A stretch of DNA of 64,000 nucleotides from Solirubrobacterales bacterium (GTDB taxonomy: Bacteria; Actinomycetota; Thermoleophilia; Solirubrobacterales; Solirubrobacteraceae), in NCBI GenBank assembly GCA_947474595.1, contig CANJIV010000006.1, positions 102,756-166,755 of the forward strand. Direction: 5' to 3'. Both the position numbers and the translations under genes were made by a program. Shown piece by piece: positions 26,253-34,581 of the stretch (position 1 is the stretch's first letter; each line of letters opens with the position of its first letter). The notes beneath the pieces are model-generated. The model had not been told where the DNA came from. It saw only the letters and a list, made by a program, of their open reading frames with translations, and searched no databases.

Positions 26253-27041
26253 CTACCCTTCGGCGGCGTTGGAGTCAGGCTCAGGGCGCGGACCGGGGAT
26301 ATTTCTGAAGGCGAACGGTCCAGATGGACGCCCGGGTTGAACAAACCAACACTCACCAACCCCATCTCCGCCAAACAGCTGCACCACTGTTGCTGCAACC
26401 TTCTCAGGGGCGATGATTGCGACACCGGAGGCGACGATGAAATCGCGGATCGGCTCGATAATCGCTGACTCTGCAAAGCCGGGACAGACGGCATTGATGC
26501 GAATACCGTCAGCGAGTAGCGACTCTCCGAGGGACCGCACGAGGCCCACGACCGCGTGCTTGTTGGCGCCATATATAGGATCAAAAGGCGCTCCGGTCAG
26601 CCCTGCGAGGGAGGCCGTAGCCACGATTGCTCCTGCACCACGCGCCCGCAAGGCAGGTATGGCCGCGTTGATTCCAAAGACAACCCCATCAAAGTTGACG
26701 GCCATCGCGCGTCTAAAGAGGGCGATATCGAAGTCGTCTGCGAGCGAGCAGCCGGTCGTGACGCCAGCGTTGAGGTGAACTAAATCCAATCTGCCATATC
26801 TCTTGACAGCGTATGCAACGGCGGCCTCGTTGTCGGCTAGGTCGGTGACATCGAGCTTGACGGCCTCCCCATCGACGCGCTGTGCCACGGCCGAAGCTCC
26901 TTCAAAGTCGATATCGGCTACCACTACATGCGCGCCAGCTTCGGCGAGGGCGACACAGACCGCGGCGCCAATCCCTCCTGCGCCGCCCGTAACTAGGGCA
27001 ACTTTGTCGCGCAGATCAGTGGTTGGGGAAGTGGTATTCAT
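26253..27041 (-). CDS. Short-chain dehydrogenase
   Basis: 262 residues, canonical: TGGAGGIG, Asp in VADIDFEG after beta-2 (NAD-type), LNAGV for NNAG, Ser in ATASLAG and YGANK. The C-terminus has a segment GECWFVQPGRPSGPF, seen in SDRs of the carveol/insect-type group. ATG 27041 is preceded by TACCGT at a 6-nt distance, suggesting a leaderless start. It heads a two-gene unit with the zinc-ribbon SDR. Substrate unknown. Confidence 0.87.
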   Translation of the reverse strand: MNTTSPTTDLRDKVALVTGGAGGIGAAVCVALAEAGAHVVVADIDFEGASAVAQRVDGEAVKLDVTDLADNEAAVAYAVKRYGRLDLVHLNAGVTTGCSLADDFDIALFRRAMAVNFDGVVFGINAAIPALRARGAGAIVATASLAGLTGAPFDPIYGANKHAVVGLVRSLGESLLADGIRINAVCPGFAESAIIEPIRDFIVASGVAIIAPEKVAATVVQLFGGDGVGECWFVQPGRPSGPFAFRNIPGPRPEPDSNAAEG

Positions 27042-27130
27042 ACCCAGACGGTAGCTACTAAGCGCCGATTGCTACCGCGACACCTCGCGCGACAAGACTC
27101 TAACTGAGGCAGTTTAGAGCGCTGGTCGGC

Positions 27131-27136
27131 TACTCT
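27131..27136 (+). promoter_or_regulatory. -10 box of a leaderless start
   Basis: TACTCT lies 8 nt before ATG 27145, the spacing expected when transcription starts at or beside the start codon. Confidence 0.5.
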
Positions 27137-27144
27137 AGGAGCAG

Positions 27145-28146
27145 ATGTATCTACGCCTGCTAGCGGCCGCCACGGCCGTTTCGATCACTTGCATTGGCTG
27201 TGGTAGTGGCTCTGGTGATCCAGTCGCCCCCAGTAAGCCGAGCTCATCGACGCTGCGCGGCCAGCTCAAGCTTGCCACCGCATCAACGGTCGCAGACTTC
27301 CCTGCAGTCGAGCGCCGAACGCTTGACCAAGTTGCAACAGCGCTCGATGGCACGGGGCCGCTAGCTGGCTTGGCGACCTCGGTCTTTACGCCAGGCGTCA
27401 ACCGCCTAGCCTTCGGAGTTATCGATAAGAAGACCGGCTTCGTCTACGGTAAGACGGCTGTCTACGTCGCCAGCACCCCGGGGGCTAGGGCCCGTGGCCC
27501 GTATCCGGCGCCAGCGGATCTGCTGATAACCGATGCTCCTTATCGCAGCGAGACGACAGCGACAGAGAAGGATGACTTCGCTGCTGTCTACGCGGCTCAG
27601 GTGCCCTTTTCTAAGCCAGGCAAGTACGCGGTCCTAGTCGCCATCAACGTCAATGGGAAATTGGTCGGCGCTACTACCGAGGTCAACGTGGTCGCCAAGT
27701 CCAAAGACTCGGTGGTTGCGGTGGGAAAGAAGGCACCTAAGGTCGCCACTGACACCGTGGCATCGGCTGGCGGTGATGTCGCCAGTATTGACACCCGGAT
27801 TCCGCCCAGCACAATGCATGAAAATAGCCTCAAGGATGTTCTCGGTCAGCGACCAGTGGCCCTGCTCTTCGCCACCTCAGCGCTCTGCCAATCGCGCGTC
27901 TGTGGGCCGGTTGTTGATATTGCAGAGCAGCTAAAAGCGAAGTACGGCGATCGGATGGAGTTCATCCATCAAGAGGTCTACGTCGGCAATAAGATCAGCA
28001 ACGACTTGAGGCCGGCAATGAAGGCTTTTGGTTTGTCGACCGAGCCCTGGCTGTTCGTGATTGATCGCAACGGCGAGGTCGTCGAGCGCCTCGAAGGCTC
28101 CTTTGGATTTAGCGCCTTTGAGCAGGCAGTCAAAGCAGGGCTATGA
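27145..28146 (+). CDS. Thioredoxin-like lipoprotein with a CX4C motif
   Basis: 333 residues. A lipobox-type end (CIGC|GSG) follows the signal, so it should be lipid-anchored outside; lgt is nearby at 31712. The first ~150 residues resemble a beta-sandwich substrate-like domain (FTPGVNRLAFGVIDKKTGFVYG). The C-terminal domain is thioredoxin-like with Cys248 and Cys253 in CQSRVC, a CX4C spacing instead of CXXC, and a cis-Pro candidate in STEPWLFV. Such domains occur in Sco/redoxin-like proteins. Its stop overlaps the ATG of the cupredoxin-like gene (ATGA), suggesting joint function in extracellular redox or metal handling. Confidence 0.8.
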   Translation: MYLRLLAAATAVSITCIGCGSGSGDPVAPSKPSSSTLRGQLKLATASTVADFPAVERRTLDQVATALDGTGPLAGLATSVFTPGVNRLAFGVIDKKTGFVYGKTAVYVASTPGARARGPYPAPADLLITDAPYRSETTATEKDDFAAVYAAQVPFSKPGKYAVLVAINVNGKLVGATTEVNVVAKSKDSVVAVGKKAPKVATDTVASAGGDVASIDTRIPPSTMHENSLKDVLGQRPVALLFATSALCQSRVCGPVVDIAEQLKAKYGDRMEFIHQEVYVGNKISNDLRPAMKAFGLSTEPWLFVIDRNGEVVERLEGSFGFSAFEQAVKAGL

Positions 28147-28568
28147 GTGATGGCCAGCGCAACCTTGCGCTGCTTCTGGCGGCTACGGTTGCAGTTGTTG
28201 TCGGTTTCTTTGTAGTCAAGCCGGGGTCCAGTGACACCACTGTGACAACGACAAGTACGGCTGTTGTGACGACCACGCCGACCACGCCGACCACGCCGAC
28301 CCCTGATCCCATCATCGTGATCACCGTGAAGGACGGCAAGCCGGTCGGTGGTATCAAGGAGATCGAGGTCAAGAAGGGGGACCACGTCCGCTTTGAGGTC
28401 GTCTGCGACAGCAAGCAAGAGATCCACGTTCATGGTTATGACATCAGCGAAGATGCCGCGCCAGGTAGCCCCGCCAGATTTGACTTCACGGCGACGCTTG
28501 AGGGGGTCTTCGAGGTCGAGTTAGAGGCCTCAGCCACCCAGATCGTCAAGCTGACAGTCTCGCCGTAA
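28143..28568 (+). CDS. Membrane-anchored cupredoxin-like protein
   Basis: 141 residues. One N-terminal membrane segment (residues ~8-26) is followed by a Thr/Pro linker encoded by a 9-bp tandem repeat, then a beta-rich domain with VEVKKGD-like spacing, Cys in FEVVCDSKQ and HVHGYD. The Cys and His residues could bind copper, but the full set of type 1 ligands is not obvious, so metal binding is uncertain. Starts within the stop of the thioredoxin-like lipoprotein and is probably translated with it. Confidence 0.75.
   Translation: MSDGQRNLALLLAATVAVVVGFFVVKPGSSDTTVTTTSTAVVTTTPTTPTTPTPDPIIVITVKDGKPVGGIKEIEVKKGDHVRFEVVCDSKQEIHVHGYDISEDAAPGSPARFDFTATLEGVFEVELEASATQIVKLTVSP
28272..28298 (+). repeat. 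9-bp tandem repeat (ACCACGCCG x3)
   Basis: Three perfect in-frame copies encode the Thr-Thr-Pro spacer of the cupredoxin-like protein. Copy-number change would alter linker length without shifting the frame. Confidence 0.85.
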
Positions 28569-28576
28569 CTCAAAAT

Positions 28577-28602
28577 CTAGGGCCATCGCCGCAGATGGCT
28601 AG
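28577..28602. terminator. Hairpin between convergent genes
   Basis: GCCATC (28582-28587) pairs with GATGGC (28594-28599) around a 6-nt loop, extended by CTAG/TAG outside. It sits in the 35-nt gap between two convergent genes but has no T run. Confidence 0.4.
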
Positions 28603-28603
28603 A

Positions 28604-29176
28604 TCAGATCGGGATGTCCCAGAGGGGAAACCAGCGCTCTAGCTCGACTTCAAGCGGCAGTTCGGCGCCGGCCTGAGCCTTTAGACGAAGTTCCCGCTCA
28701 CTGTCGCGTTGCTGGTCGCCCGGGGCTGGCACGAACGGGTAGAAAGCTCCGCGCTTGTAGTTGTAGATGAAGTAGACCGCACTGCCTTTGTCGTCTTTAA
28801 ATGAGAAGACCGCACAGAGGACTCGCTCGCCATAGCCGCCCATCTCTAGCGCTGAGCTGATCGCGTTGATGCCGACGACGAGATCCTCGAACTCACTATC
28901 GGCGAGCACCATCCAGCGGTAGCCAAAGCTGTCATCGGTGGTCTTGATCGTCGTGCCGCTGTCACTACCGGTGGCGCGCACGACCTCTTCCATCTCGGTG
29001 GCGATCTGGCCGAAGTCGGCGGTCGCTAAGGGTTGAAAGACGATGCCAGCGACGCCTGCAGAGGTCAGGCCCATCTCTAGCTCGAAGGTCACGTATGCGG
29101 TGCTCATCGCAAAGAGCCGGTCGGGTGCGGGAGCTTTGAGCTTGCGCTTGCCAGCTATGACATCAAAGAGTCCCAC
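28604..29176 (-). CDS. pspAB: PspA-associated protein PspAB
   Basis: 190 residues. The opening MGLFDVIAGKRKLKAPAPDRLFAMSTAYVT-type segment, the later SFGYRWMVLAD and the C-terminal LERWFPLWDIP are features I associate with PspAB, an actinobacterial/archaeal protein encoded next to HtpX and linked to envelope stress. Biochemical role is not established. The start is GTG 29176, 12 nt after htpX, so they are co-transcribed. No pspA gene is in this window. Assignment rests on recall of the family and on the htpX context. Confidence 0.7.
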   Translation of the reverse strand: MGLFDVIAGKRKLKAPAPDRLFAMSTAYVTFELEMGLTSAGVAGIVFQPLATADFGQIATEMEEVVRATGSDSGTTIKTTDDSFGYRWMVLADSEFEDLVVGINAISSALEMGGYGERVLCAVFSFKDDKGSAVYFIYNYKRGAFYPFVPAPGDQQRDSERELRLKAQAGAELPLEVELERWFPLWDIPI

Positions 29177-29188
29177 TGTCTAGCGTGC

Positions 29189-30097
29189 CTAGTTTGCGCT
29201 GCCTTGGAGTTGGCGCTCTAGCTTGGCTAGCGCTTCGATCCGCTTCTCCATCGGCGGGTGTGTCGCGAAGAGGCTCATCAGCGACTTCTTAGAAGTAGCT
29301 GGGAAGAAGTAGAAGGCGTTTAGCTCTTCAGCGGCACGGAGATCCTGCTTGGGGATCCTTTCCATAGTTCCGGAGATCTTCATCAGCGCTGAGGCCAAGG
29401 CGCTGGGGCGCCCGGTCATAATTGCGGCTCCGCGATCGGCGGAAAACTCGCGGTAGCGCGAGAGGGCCTGTAGGAGCAGGTAGGAGATCGCGTAGACGAT
29501 CGCTGAGACTACGATTACGGCGAGGAAGCCGGGGCCATCTTCATCGCTATCGCCGCCGCCAACGCCCCCACCGAAGAAGAAGCCGAACTGCATGATGTAT
29601 GCGGCGATCGTGGCGAAGAAAGAGGCGACAGTCATCACGACGACATCGCGGTTTTGGATGTGAGTAAGTTCGTGAGCCAAGACGCCTTCAAGCTCGGCCG
29701 GTGAGAGCAGTTCCATGATCCCGGTTGTCGCGCAGACCGTGGCAGATTTAGGAGAGCGGCCCAATGCGAAAGCGTTTGGCATCGGCGTCTGGGCGACCGC
29801 TACACGTGGCTTTGGTAGGTCTGCCTGAATACACAGCCGGTCGATCATGGCGTGTAGCTCTGGTGCTTCCTGTGGCGATACAACGCGCGCTCCCATCGCG
29901 TGCAGCGCGAGCTTGTCAGAGGCAAATAGCTGCAGCGCCAACATCCCGCCGGCGATCACGGCGATCACTACGGCACCGGTTCCCGAGGCGATCAGAACGG
30001 CTATCAGGACTACGTAGACCAAGCCAAGCATGAACATCGTAAGAGCCATACGCAGCTGCAAGCCGGTGTCTTTACCAAACGATGTTGGGCGTGCCAT
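29189..30097 (-). CDS. htpX: M48 family zinc metalloprotease HtpX
   Basis: 302 residues. HELTH (His142, Glu143, His146) is the zinc site and a downstream EFSADRGAA segment supplies the third ligand. Four hydrophobic segments, two before and two after the active site, make it an inner-membrane protease with a cytosolic active site that degrades damaged membrane proteins. ATG 30097 gives the standard MARP...FGKDTGLQLRM start; the open frame continues upstream without a good start. Operon with pspAB. Confidence 0.93.
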   Translation of the reverse strand: MARPTSFGKDTGLQLRMALTMFMLGLVYVVLIAVLIASGTGAVVIAVIAGGMLALQLFASDKLALHAMGARVVSPQEAPELHAMIDRLCIQADLPKPRVAVAQTPMPNAFALGRSPKSATVCATTGIMELLSPAELEGVLAHELTHIQNRDVVVMTVASFFATIAAYIMQFGFFFGGGVGGGDSDEDGPGFLAVIVVSAIVYAISYLLLQALSRYREFSADRGAAIMTGRPSALASALMKISGTMERIPKQDLRAAEELNAFYFFPATSKKSLMSLFATHPPMEKRIEALAKLERQLQGSAN

Positions 30098-30279
30098 AGC
30101 GGGGTGCGGATCCTTGCTGTCGGTGGTTTCGCGCAATGCTTTGCGCGCAGAGCGTTTAATTGTCCCAGACTCACCTAACAGAGCTCGCCGACCGCCGCCA
30201 AGACTCTCTAGTGGTCGGTGAACGAGAACTTGCAAGTGACGAAACCGCCACCGATCACGTGCTACAGTGTGACCGCAGT

Positions 30280-30405
30280 GTTGTTGCCGAACTTCTTGCT
30301 ACTTGGCTTGAAGACGGGGGATCCAACTAGGTCCTTGGGGCGAATCGCCGTCTGATGACGGCGTAGCGCGATGCGCGAGCCCGTCAGCTAACCCCGTAGG
30401 CGTCA
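30280..30405 (+). ncRNA. Cyclic-di-AMP riboswitch (ydaO-yuaA type)
   Basis: The region contains the conserved blocks of the ydaO class in order: ACGGGGGATCC (30314-30324), TTGGGGCGAATC (30335-30346) and GAGCCCGTCAGCTAACC (30377-30393), followed by CCGTAGGCG. It sits 65 nt upstream of a secreted M23 peptidase with no gene between. In actinobacteria this class commonly precedes cell-wall hydrolase genes and lowers expression when c-di-AMP is high. Ends are approximate because the outer stem is weak by eye. Confidence 0.85.
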
Positions 30406-30469
30406 GATAACTCCGAGCCTCGAGTTGACCGTGAGCGTTCGTCGTCCATAAACTCGCCGATCCAAACTA

Positions 30470-31651
30470 ATGCGCCTTCGAATTGCCATCATCGCCGTCT
30501 CTGCTCCACTTGCCTTGTGGGGCTTGCTGCCGCTTACCTCCAGCGGTCAGTCTGGTCAGGCTGCTCAGATCGAAGAGAAGATCAACACCACGCAAGCCAA
30601 GATCGCCGGCAAGAAGAAGACCGAAGAGGTCCTAACCACAACGATCCAGGGCTACACCAACCGGATCGACACACTTCAAGTTGACATCAGTCGGTTGCAG
30701 CAACGCCAAGACGTGATCCAAGCTGATCTCGACGTCAAGAAGGCAGAGCTGATTCGCCTTCAAGAAGAGCTACGTAGGCAGCGGGCGAGGTTGGCAAAGC
30801 TCAAGCAGCGTCTTGCGGTTTCGCGCAAGATTCTTGCTGCTCGGCTGCTGTCTACCTATAAGGCCGATAAGCCCGACATGGTCACGGTGATTCTCTCGGC
30901 AAAGGGCTTCGCTGATCTCGTCGAGCGCGGGGAGTTTCTCGATCGTGTCAACACCCAAGATCGCGAGATCTTCTTGCGCGTCAAGGCCGACAAGCAGCGC
31001 ACGACCGTCGCGGCTAAGACTCTCGACACGCTAGAGGGTCGCCAGCAGAAGGTCACTAACACGATCCTAGTTCGCCGTAACGAGGTTGCCCAAGTCAAGG
31101 GCAAGCTCGTCGACAAGCAGGATGGCTGGGCTTCGGTGCGTGCCGTGAAGGCTTCAGCGCTGGACTCTGTGCGGACCGAACGCGAGCAACTTGACGGCAC
31201 TCTTGCCGATCTTAGGGCGGAGCAGGCAAAGATTTCCGGCGTCCTTACCTCTGACTTTGGCGAGCCAGCGAGACAGGGTTCGGGGAGCATGGTTTGGCCT
31301 GTCAACGGTCCGATCACATCGCCGTTCTGTGAGGTGCGATCTTGGGAGTCCTGCCATCCGGGCATGGATATCGGCGCGTCATCGGGGACCCCGATCGCCG
31401 CCGCGGATTCCGGCACCGTCGCGATAGCCGGTTGGACCGGTGGATATGGCAACTACACCTGTATTGCCCACACCTCTTCGCTCTCGACTTGTTACGGCCA
31501 TCAGTCCCAGATCAACGTCAGTGTCGGCCAGAATGTGAGCAAGGGCGAGATCATCGGGCTGATCGGTAGTACAGGGCATTCGACCGGACCGCACTTGCAT
31601 TTCGAGGTGCGTGTCAACGGCTCGGTCGTGGACCCGATGGCCTACCTCTAA
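30470..31651 (+). CDS. Secreted coiled-coil M23 peptidoglycan endopeptidase
   Basis: 393 residues. Signal peptide 1-~25; long coiled coil ~30-255 in two parts (EnvC/RipA-like); peptidase domain from ~275. Zinc ligands His296 and Asp300 (HPGMDIG) and the HLH pair His375/His377 are intact, so it should be active, unlike EnvC-type activators. It would cut peptide cross-links outside the membrane, for example in daughter-cell separation. Expression is likely controlled by the c-di-AMP riboswitch at 30280-30405. ATG 30470 fits the signal peptide. Confidence 0.92.
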   Translation: MRLRIAIIAVSAPLALWGLLPLTSSGQSGQAAQIEEKINTTQAKIAGKKKTEEVLTTTIQGYTNRIDTLQVDISRLQQRQDVIQADLDVKKAELIRLQEELRRQRARLAKLKQRLAVSRKILAARLLSTYKADKPDMVTVILSAKGFADLVERGEFLDRVNTQDREIFLRVKADKQRTTVAAKTLDTLEGRQQKVTNTILVRRNEVAQVKGKLVDKQDGWASVRAVKASALDSVRTEREQLDGTLADLRAEQAKISGVLTSDFGEPARQGSGSMVWPVNGPITSPFCEVRSWESCHPGMDIGASSGTPIAAADSGTVAIAGWTGGYGNYTCIAHTSSLSTCYGHQSQINVSVGQNVSKGEIIGLIGSTGHSTGPHLHFEVRVNGSVVDPMAYL

Positions 31652-31696
31652 TCCGCCGCTGACGATCGTCACACCACGGGCAAGGGTGTAGGTCAG

Positions 31697-31702
31697 TAGC
31701 GT
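31697..31702 (+). promoter_or_regulatory. -10 box of a leaderless start
   Basis: TAGCGT ends 9 nt before ATG 31712 (lgt), matching the pattern at 27131, 38494, 39034, 41410 and 59802. Confidence 0.45.
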
Positions 31703-31711
31703 TCTCAGTCG

Positions 31712-32530
31712 ATGCAGCCCGAGATCAACATCCTTGGTATTGATATCCAGACCTTCGGGCTGGCGTTTGCGTTTGCGTTTCTCGGCTGCGGGCTGATCGC
31801 CGCCAAGCGCTTCAAGGAGCTGGGCAAGCCGGCCGACTGGGCCTACGAGGCTGTCTTCGCAGCGTTTGTTGGTGGTCTCATTGGCGCGCGCATCGACTAC
31901 TTCATCCAGAACTACGACAAGGTCAAGGGTGACATTCTGGGCAACATCTTCTCCGGCACCGGTCTGGTCTTTATCGGCGGCGTCGTTGGAGGAGCGATCG
32001 GAGTGGCGATCTGGGGCCGCTGGCGTAAGTTCTTCGGCGCCCAGCTACTCGATCTTGCCGCGCCTGCGATTGCGTTGGGCTATGCGATTGGAAGGATCGG
32101 CTGCCAGCTCTCAGGCGACGGTGACTACGGGATCCCTTGGGATGGTCCGTGGGCGATGGCCTATCCAAACGGGACCGTGCCTACGACCGTGACGGTCCAC
32201 CCGACGCCAATCTATGAGACGTTGGCTATCGGGCTACTTGCTTGGTGGTTATTTCGCATGCGCAACAGCTTCAAGCCAGGTCTGCTGATGGCCTTCTACC
32301 TCTTTTTCGCTGGCCTCGAACGCTTCCTAGTTGAGTTCATCCGTATCAACGATGAGGTTCTTGTCGGGCTGACCGTGCCTCAGGTGGAGGGCGTTGTGGT
32401 GATGGTGATCGGTGCAGTTTGGCTGGCGATCGTCTGGCGCAACGGTGGCTGGGGTAGGGATGAAAGCGACGCCACCGATCCCCGCCCGCCGCGCGGCGCG
32501 CGCGCGGTCGCTGCGCCAACGCCCAGCTAG
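31712..32530 (+). CDS. lgt: Prolipoprotein diacylglyceryl transferase
   Basis: 272 residues with seven hydrophobic segments. The core motif GRIGCQLSGDGDYG (family GRxGNFxNxExxG variant) and GARIDYFIQN are visible, as is the C-terminal ERFLVEFIR. Lgt adds diacylglycerol to the lipobox Cys of lipoproteins such as those at 27145, 37709 and 39049. The C-terminus ends in a short Arg/Pro-rich tail. It ends one base before the convergent hydrolase. Confidence 0.93.
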   Translation: MQPEINILGIDIQTFGLAFAFAFLGCGLIAAKRFKELGKPADWAYEAVFAAFVGGLIGARIDYFIQNYDKVKGDILGNIFSGTGLVFIGGVVGGAIGVAIWGRWRKFFGAQLLDLAAPAIALGYAIGRIGCQLSGDGDYGIPWDGPWAMAYPNGTVPTTVTVHPTPIYETLAIGLLAWWLFRMRNSFKPGLLMAFYLFFAGLERFLVEFIRINDEVLVGLTVPQVEGVVVMVIGAVWLAIVWRNGGWGRDESDATDPRPPRGARAVAAPTPS

Positions 32531-33244
32531 CTAGGCGCCGAGTTCGCCAAACGCCTCGGTGATGAAGTTGAGGGACTGGCGGTGAAGCTCTGCGTCGTGC
32601 TGAACCGAATGGTGGTCGCCGCCGTCAACGACGATCAACTTCGACAGTGGGTGTGTGGCCACGGCGCCAAGCTCGCGCGACTCTGCGATCGGGACTCGCT
32701 CGTCGCCTTCGGCATGGAGGATCAAAATCGCGACCTCTAGCGCAGCGACCGTAGCGACGAGGTCGATAGATTCCAAGAGCGCCGTGACAGCTACCAAGTC
32801 AACCGGGAAGCCCAACACCTCGGCCCTTAGCCCAGCTAGAAGCAGTCGCGGTCCTGCCGGGCAGATCGCCACGACCGCAGCTGCGCCCGTTAGCTTGGCA
32901 GCGGCGATTGCCATAAAGCCGCCCATACTCGAACCACGCAGGGCGATCGGCAGGTCTGCTGGTAGCAGGCTTGCGATCGTGGCCACGTCTTCTAGGGCAC
33001 GACCATCCATCGGCCCGTCGCTTTCGCCGTGTCCGCGCTGGTCAAAAACGACTACCGCTAAGCCGGCCTGACTGGCGGCGCTGGCGAACTCGAAGTGCTT
33101 CTCCTTGCACGAGCTCGCACCGTGGAGAATGACCACGCCACCGAGCGCCTTGCCCTTGGGGAGCCAGCGCGCATAGGCCAATCCGTCGCGCAAGCCGACC
33201 TCAAATGGTGGCTCTGGGCTCGGCTCTTGGCTCTGATGGCGCAT
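32531..33244 (-). CDS. Alpha/beta hydrolase
   Basis: 237 residues without a signal peptide. VVILHGASSCKEKH (oxyanion region), DQRGHGESDG, nucleophile RGSSMGGFMA, acid in HAEGDERVP and His in GGDHHS complete the triad. It resembles the dienelactone-hydrolase/monoacylglycerol-lipase side of the superfamily. The start ATG 33244 is one half of a perfect palindrome shared with the divergent lysA start. Confidence 0.85.
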   Translation of the reverse strand: MRHQSQEPSPEPPFEVGLRDGLAYARWLPKGKALGGVVILHGASSCKEKHFEFASAASQAGLAVVVFDQRGHGESDGPMDGRALEDVATIASLLPADLPIALRGSSMGGFMAIAAAKLTGAAAVVAICPAGPRLLLAGLRAEVLGFPVDLVAVTALLESIDLVATVAALEVAILILHAEGDERVPIAESRELGAVATHPLSKLIVVDGGDHHSVQHDAELHRQSLNFITEAFGELGA

Positions 33245-33261
33245 AATCGGAAGCGATTATG
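33242..33261. promoter_or_regulatory. Perfect palindrome holding two divergent start codons
   Basis: CATAATCG-GAAG-CGATTATG has perfect 8-bp arms. Its ends are the ATG of the minus-strand hydrolase (33244) and the ATG of lysA (33259). On each strand CATAAT is a good -10 box placed 11 nt before the opposite ATG, so one symmetric element could start two nearly leaderless transcripts. Confidence 0.6.
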
Positions 33262-34581
33262 GCTGTCGAACCCGACCACAACCTGATTGACCTGCTCGGT
33301 GCGCCAGATCCGGCGCTTGAGGCGGTCGCTTCTGGCCTCTCGCGTGTCTACCCGCTAGGGACCACGATCAACGCCGCCGGGCGACTGGAAATCGGTGGTT
33401 GCGACACGATCGAGCTTGCCCGCGAGTTCGGGACTCCCGCCTACATCGTTGCCGAGGATGACATTCGCGCCCGTGCCCGTGCCTTCCGAGCAGCGATGGC
33501 CGCGCGCTGCGCTGATTTCGACGTTCTCTTTGCCTCTAAGGCCTTCCCCTGCGTTGCTGTCTATCAGCTACTAGCCCAAGAGGGTTTGGCCTGCGACGTG
33601 GCCTCAGGTGGTGAGCTGCACCTCGCGTTGGCTGGCGGATTTGATCCTGCTCGCATCTACATGCACGGCAACGCTAAGTCCAGCTCCGAGCTCGCTGCGG
33701 CCCTAGATGCTGGCGTCGGCCAGATCGTAATCGACTCTTTCGATGAGATTGCGCGCCTTGTGACCCTTTTAGATGGCCGCACTCAACGCGTCTTGGTAAG
33801 AGTGACTCCGGGCATCAAGCCAAGCACCCATGACTTCATCTCGACCGGTCAGCTGGACTCTAAGTTTGGAATGCCACTCGATGTCGCGCGCAAGGCGATC
33901 GACCTCATCAATGCAACGTCAGGCCTTGAGCTGGTTGGCCTTCATATGCACATTGGATCTCAGATCTTCGAACTTGAGTCTTTCCGCCGTTCGATCCAAG
34001 AGATCGCCAAGCTCGGGGACTTTCCCGTCTATGACCTCGGTGGCGGTTTGGGAGTGGCCTATACCGCAGCCGACGGGCCACCAAGCATCGATTCCTATGT
34101 AGAGGCAAAGGTCTCTGCTGCTAACGCGCAGCTGGGGCCAGATAAGCGGCTACTGATTGAGCCCGGGCGCTCACTGGTAGCTAACTCGGGGGTAACCCTC
34201 TATTCGGTCGAGTCGGTTAAGCGCAATGTGTCTACCTATGTTGCCGTTGATGGCGGGATGTCAGACAATCTGCGCCCGATGCTTTACGGCGCCACTTACG
34301 AGGCAGCGATAGCCGACCGTATGGGCCCGGGCGGGGAGCGCTGCCATGTCGCTGGCAAGCACTGTGAGTCCGGCGACATGATCGTGCGCGACGTCGATCT
34401 AGTCGACCCTGTGGCAGGCGACATCCTCGTCACCCCGGTGACCGGTGCCTACGGCCATGCGATGGCTAATAACTACAACGGCGTGCCACGTGCGCCCGTC
34501 GTCTTCTGTCGCAACGGCGACGCCCGCGTCGTTGTGCGCCGCGAGACCTTCGATGATCTGATCGTGCGCGATGTCTCCTAA
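33259..34581 (+). CDS. lysA: Diaminopimelate decarboxylase
   Basis: 440 residues, fold III PLP enzyme. FASKAFPC holds the PLP Lys, HMHIGSQI and the YDLGGGLGVAY glycine loop bind phosphate, and CESGDM is the conserved C-terminal Cys motif, followed by GAYGHAMANNYN. It makes L-lysine from meso-DAP, linking cell-wall and lysine supply. It leads the lysA-hom-thrC-thrB operon. The hom ATG lies 11 nt inside its 3' end. Confidence 0.95.
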   Translation: MAVEPDHNLIDLLGAPDPALEAVASGLSRVYPLGTTINAAGRLEIGGCDTIELAREFGTPAYIVAEDDIRARARAFRAAMAARCADFDVLFASKAFPCVAVYQLLAQEGLACDVASGGELHLALAGGFDPARIYMHGNAKSSSELAAALDAGVGQIVIDSFDEIARLVTLLDGRTQRVLVRVTPGIKPSTHDFISTGQLDSKFGMPLDVARKAIDLINATSGLELVGLHMHIGSQIFELESFRRSIQEIAKLGDFPVYDLGGGLGVAYTAADGPPSIDSYVEAKVSAANAQLGPDKRLLIEPGRSLVANSGVTLYSVESVKRNVSTYVAVDGGMSDNLRPMLYGATYEAAIADRMGPGGERCHVAGKHCESGDMIVRDVDLVDPVAGDILVTPVTGAYGHAMANNYNGVPRAPVVFCRNGDARVVVRRETFDDLIVRDVS

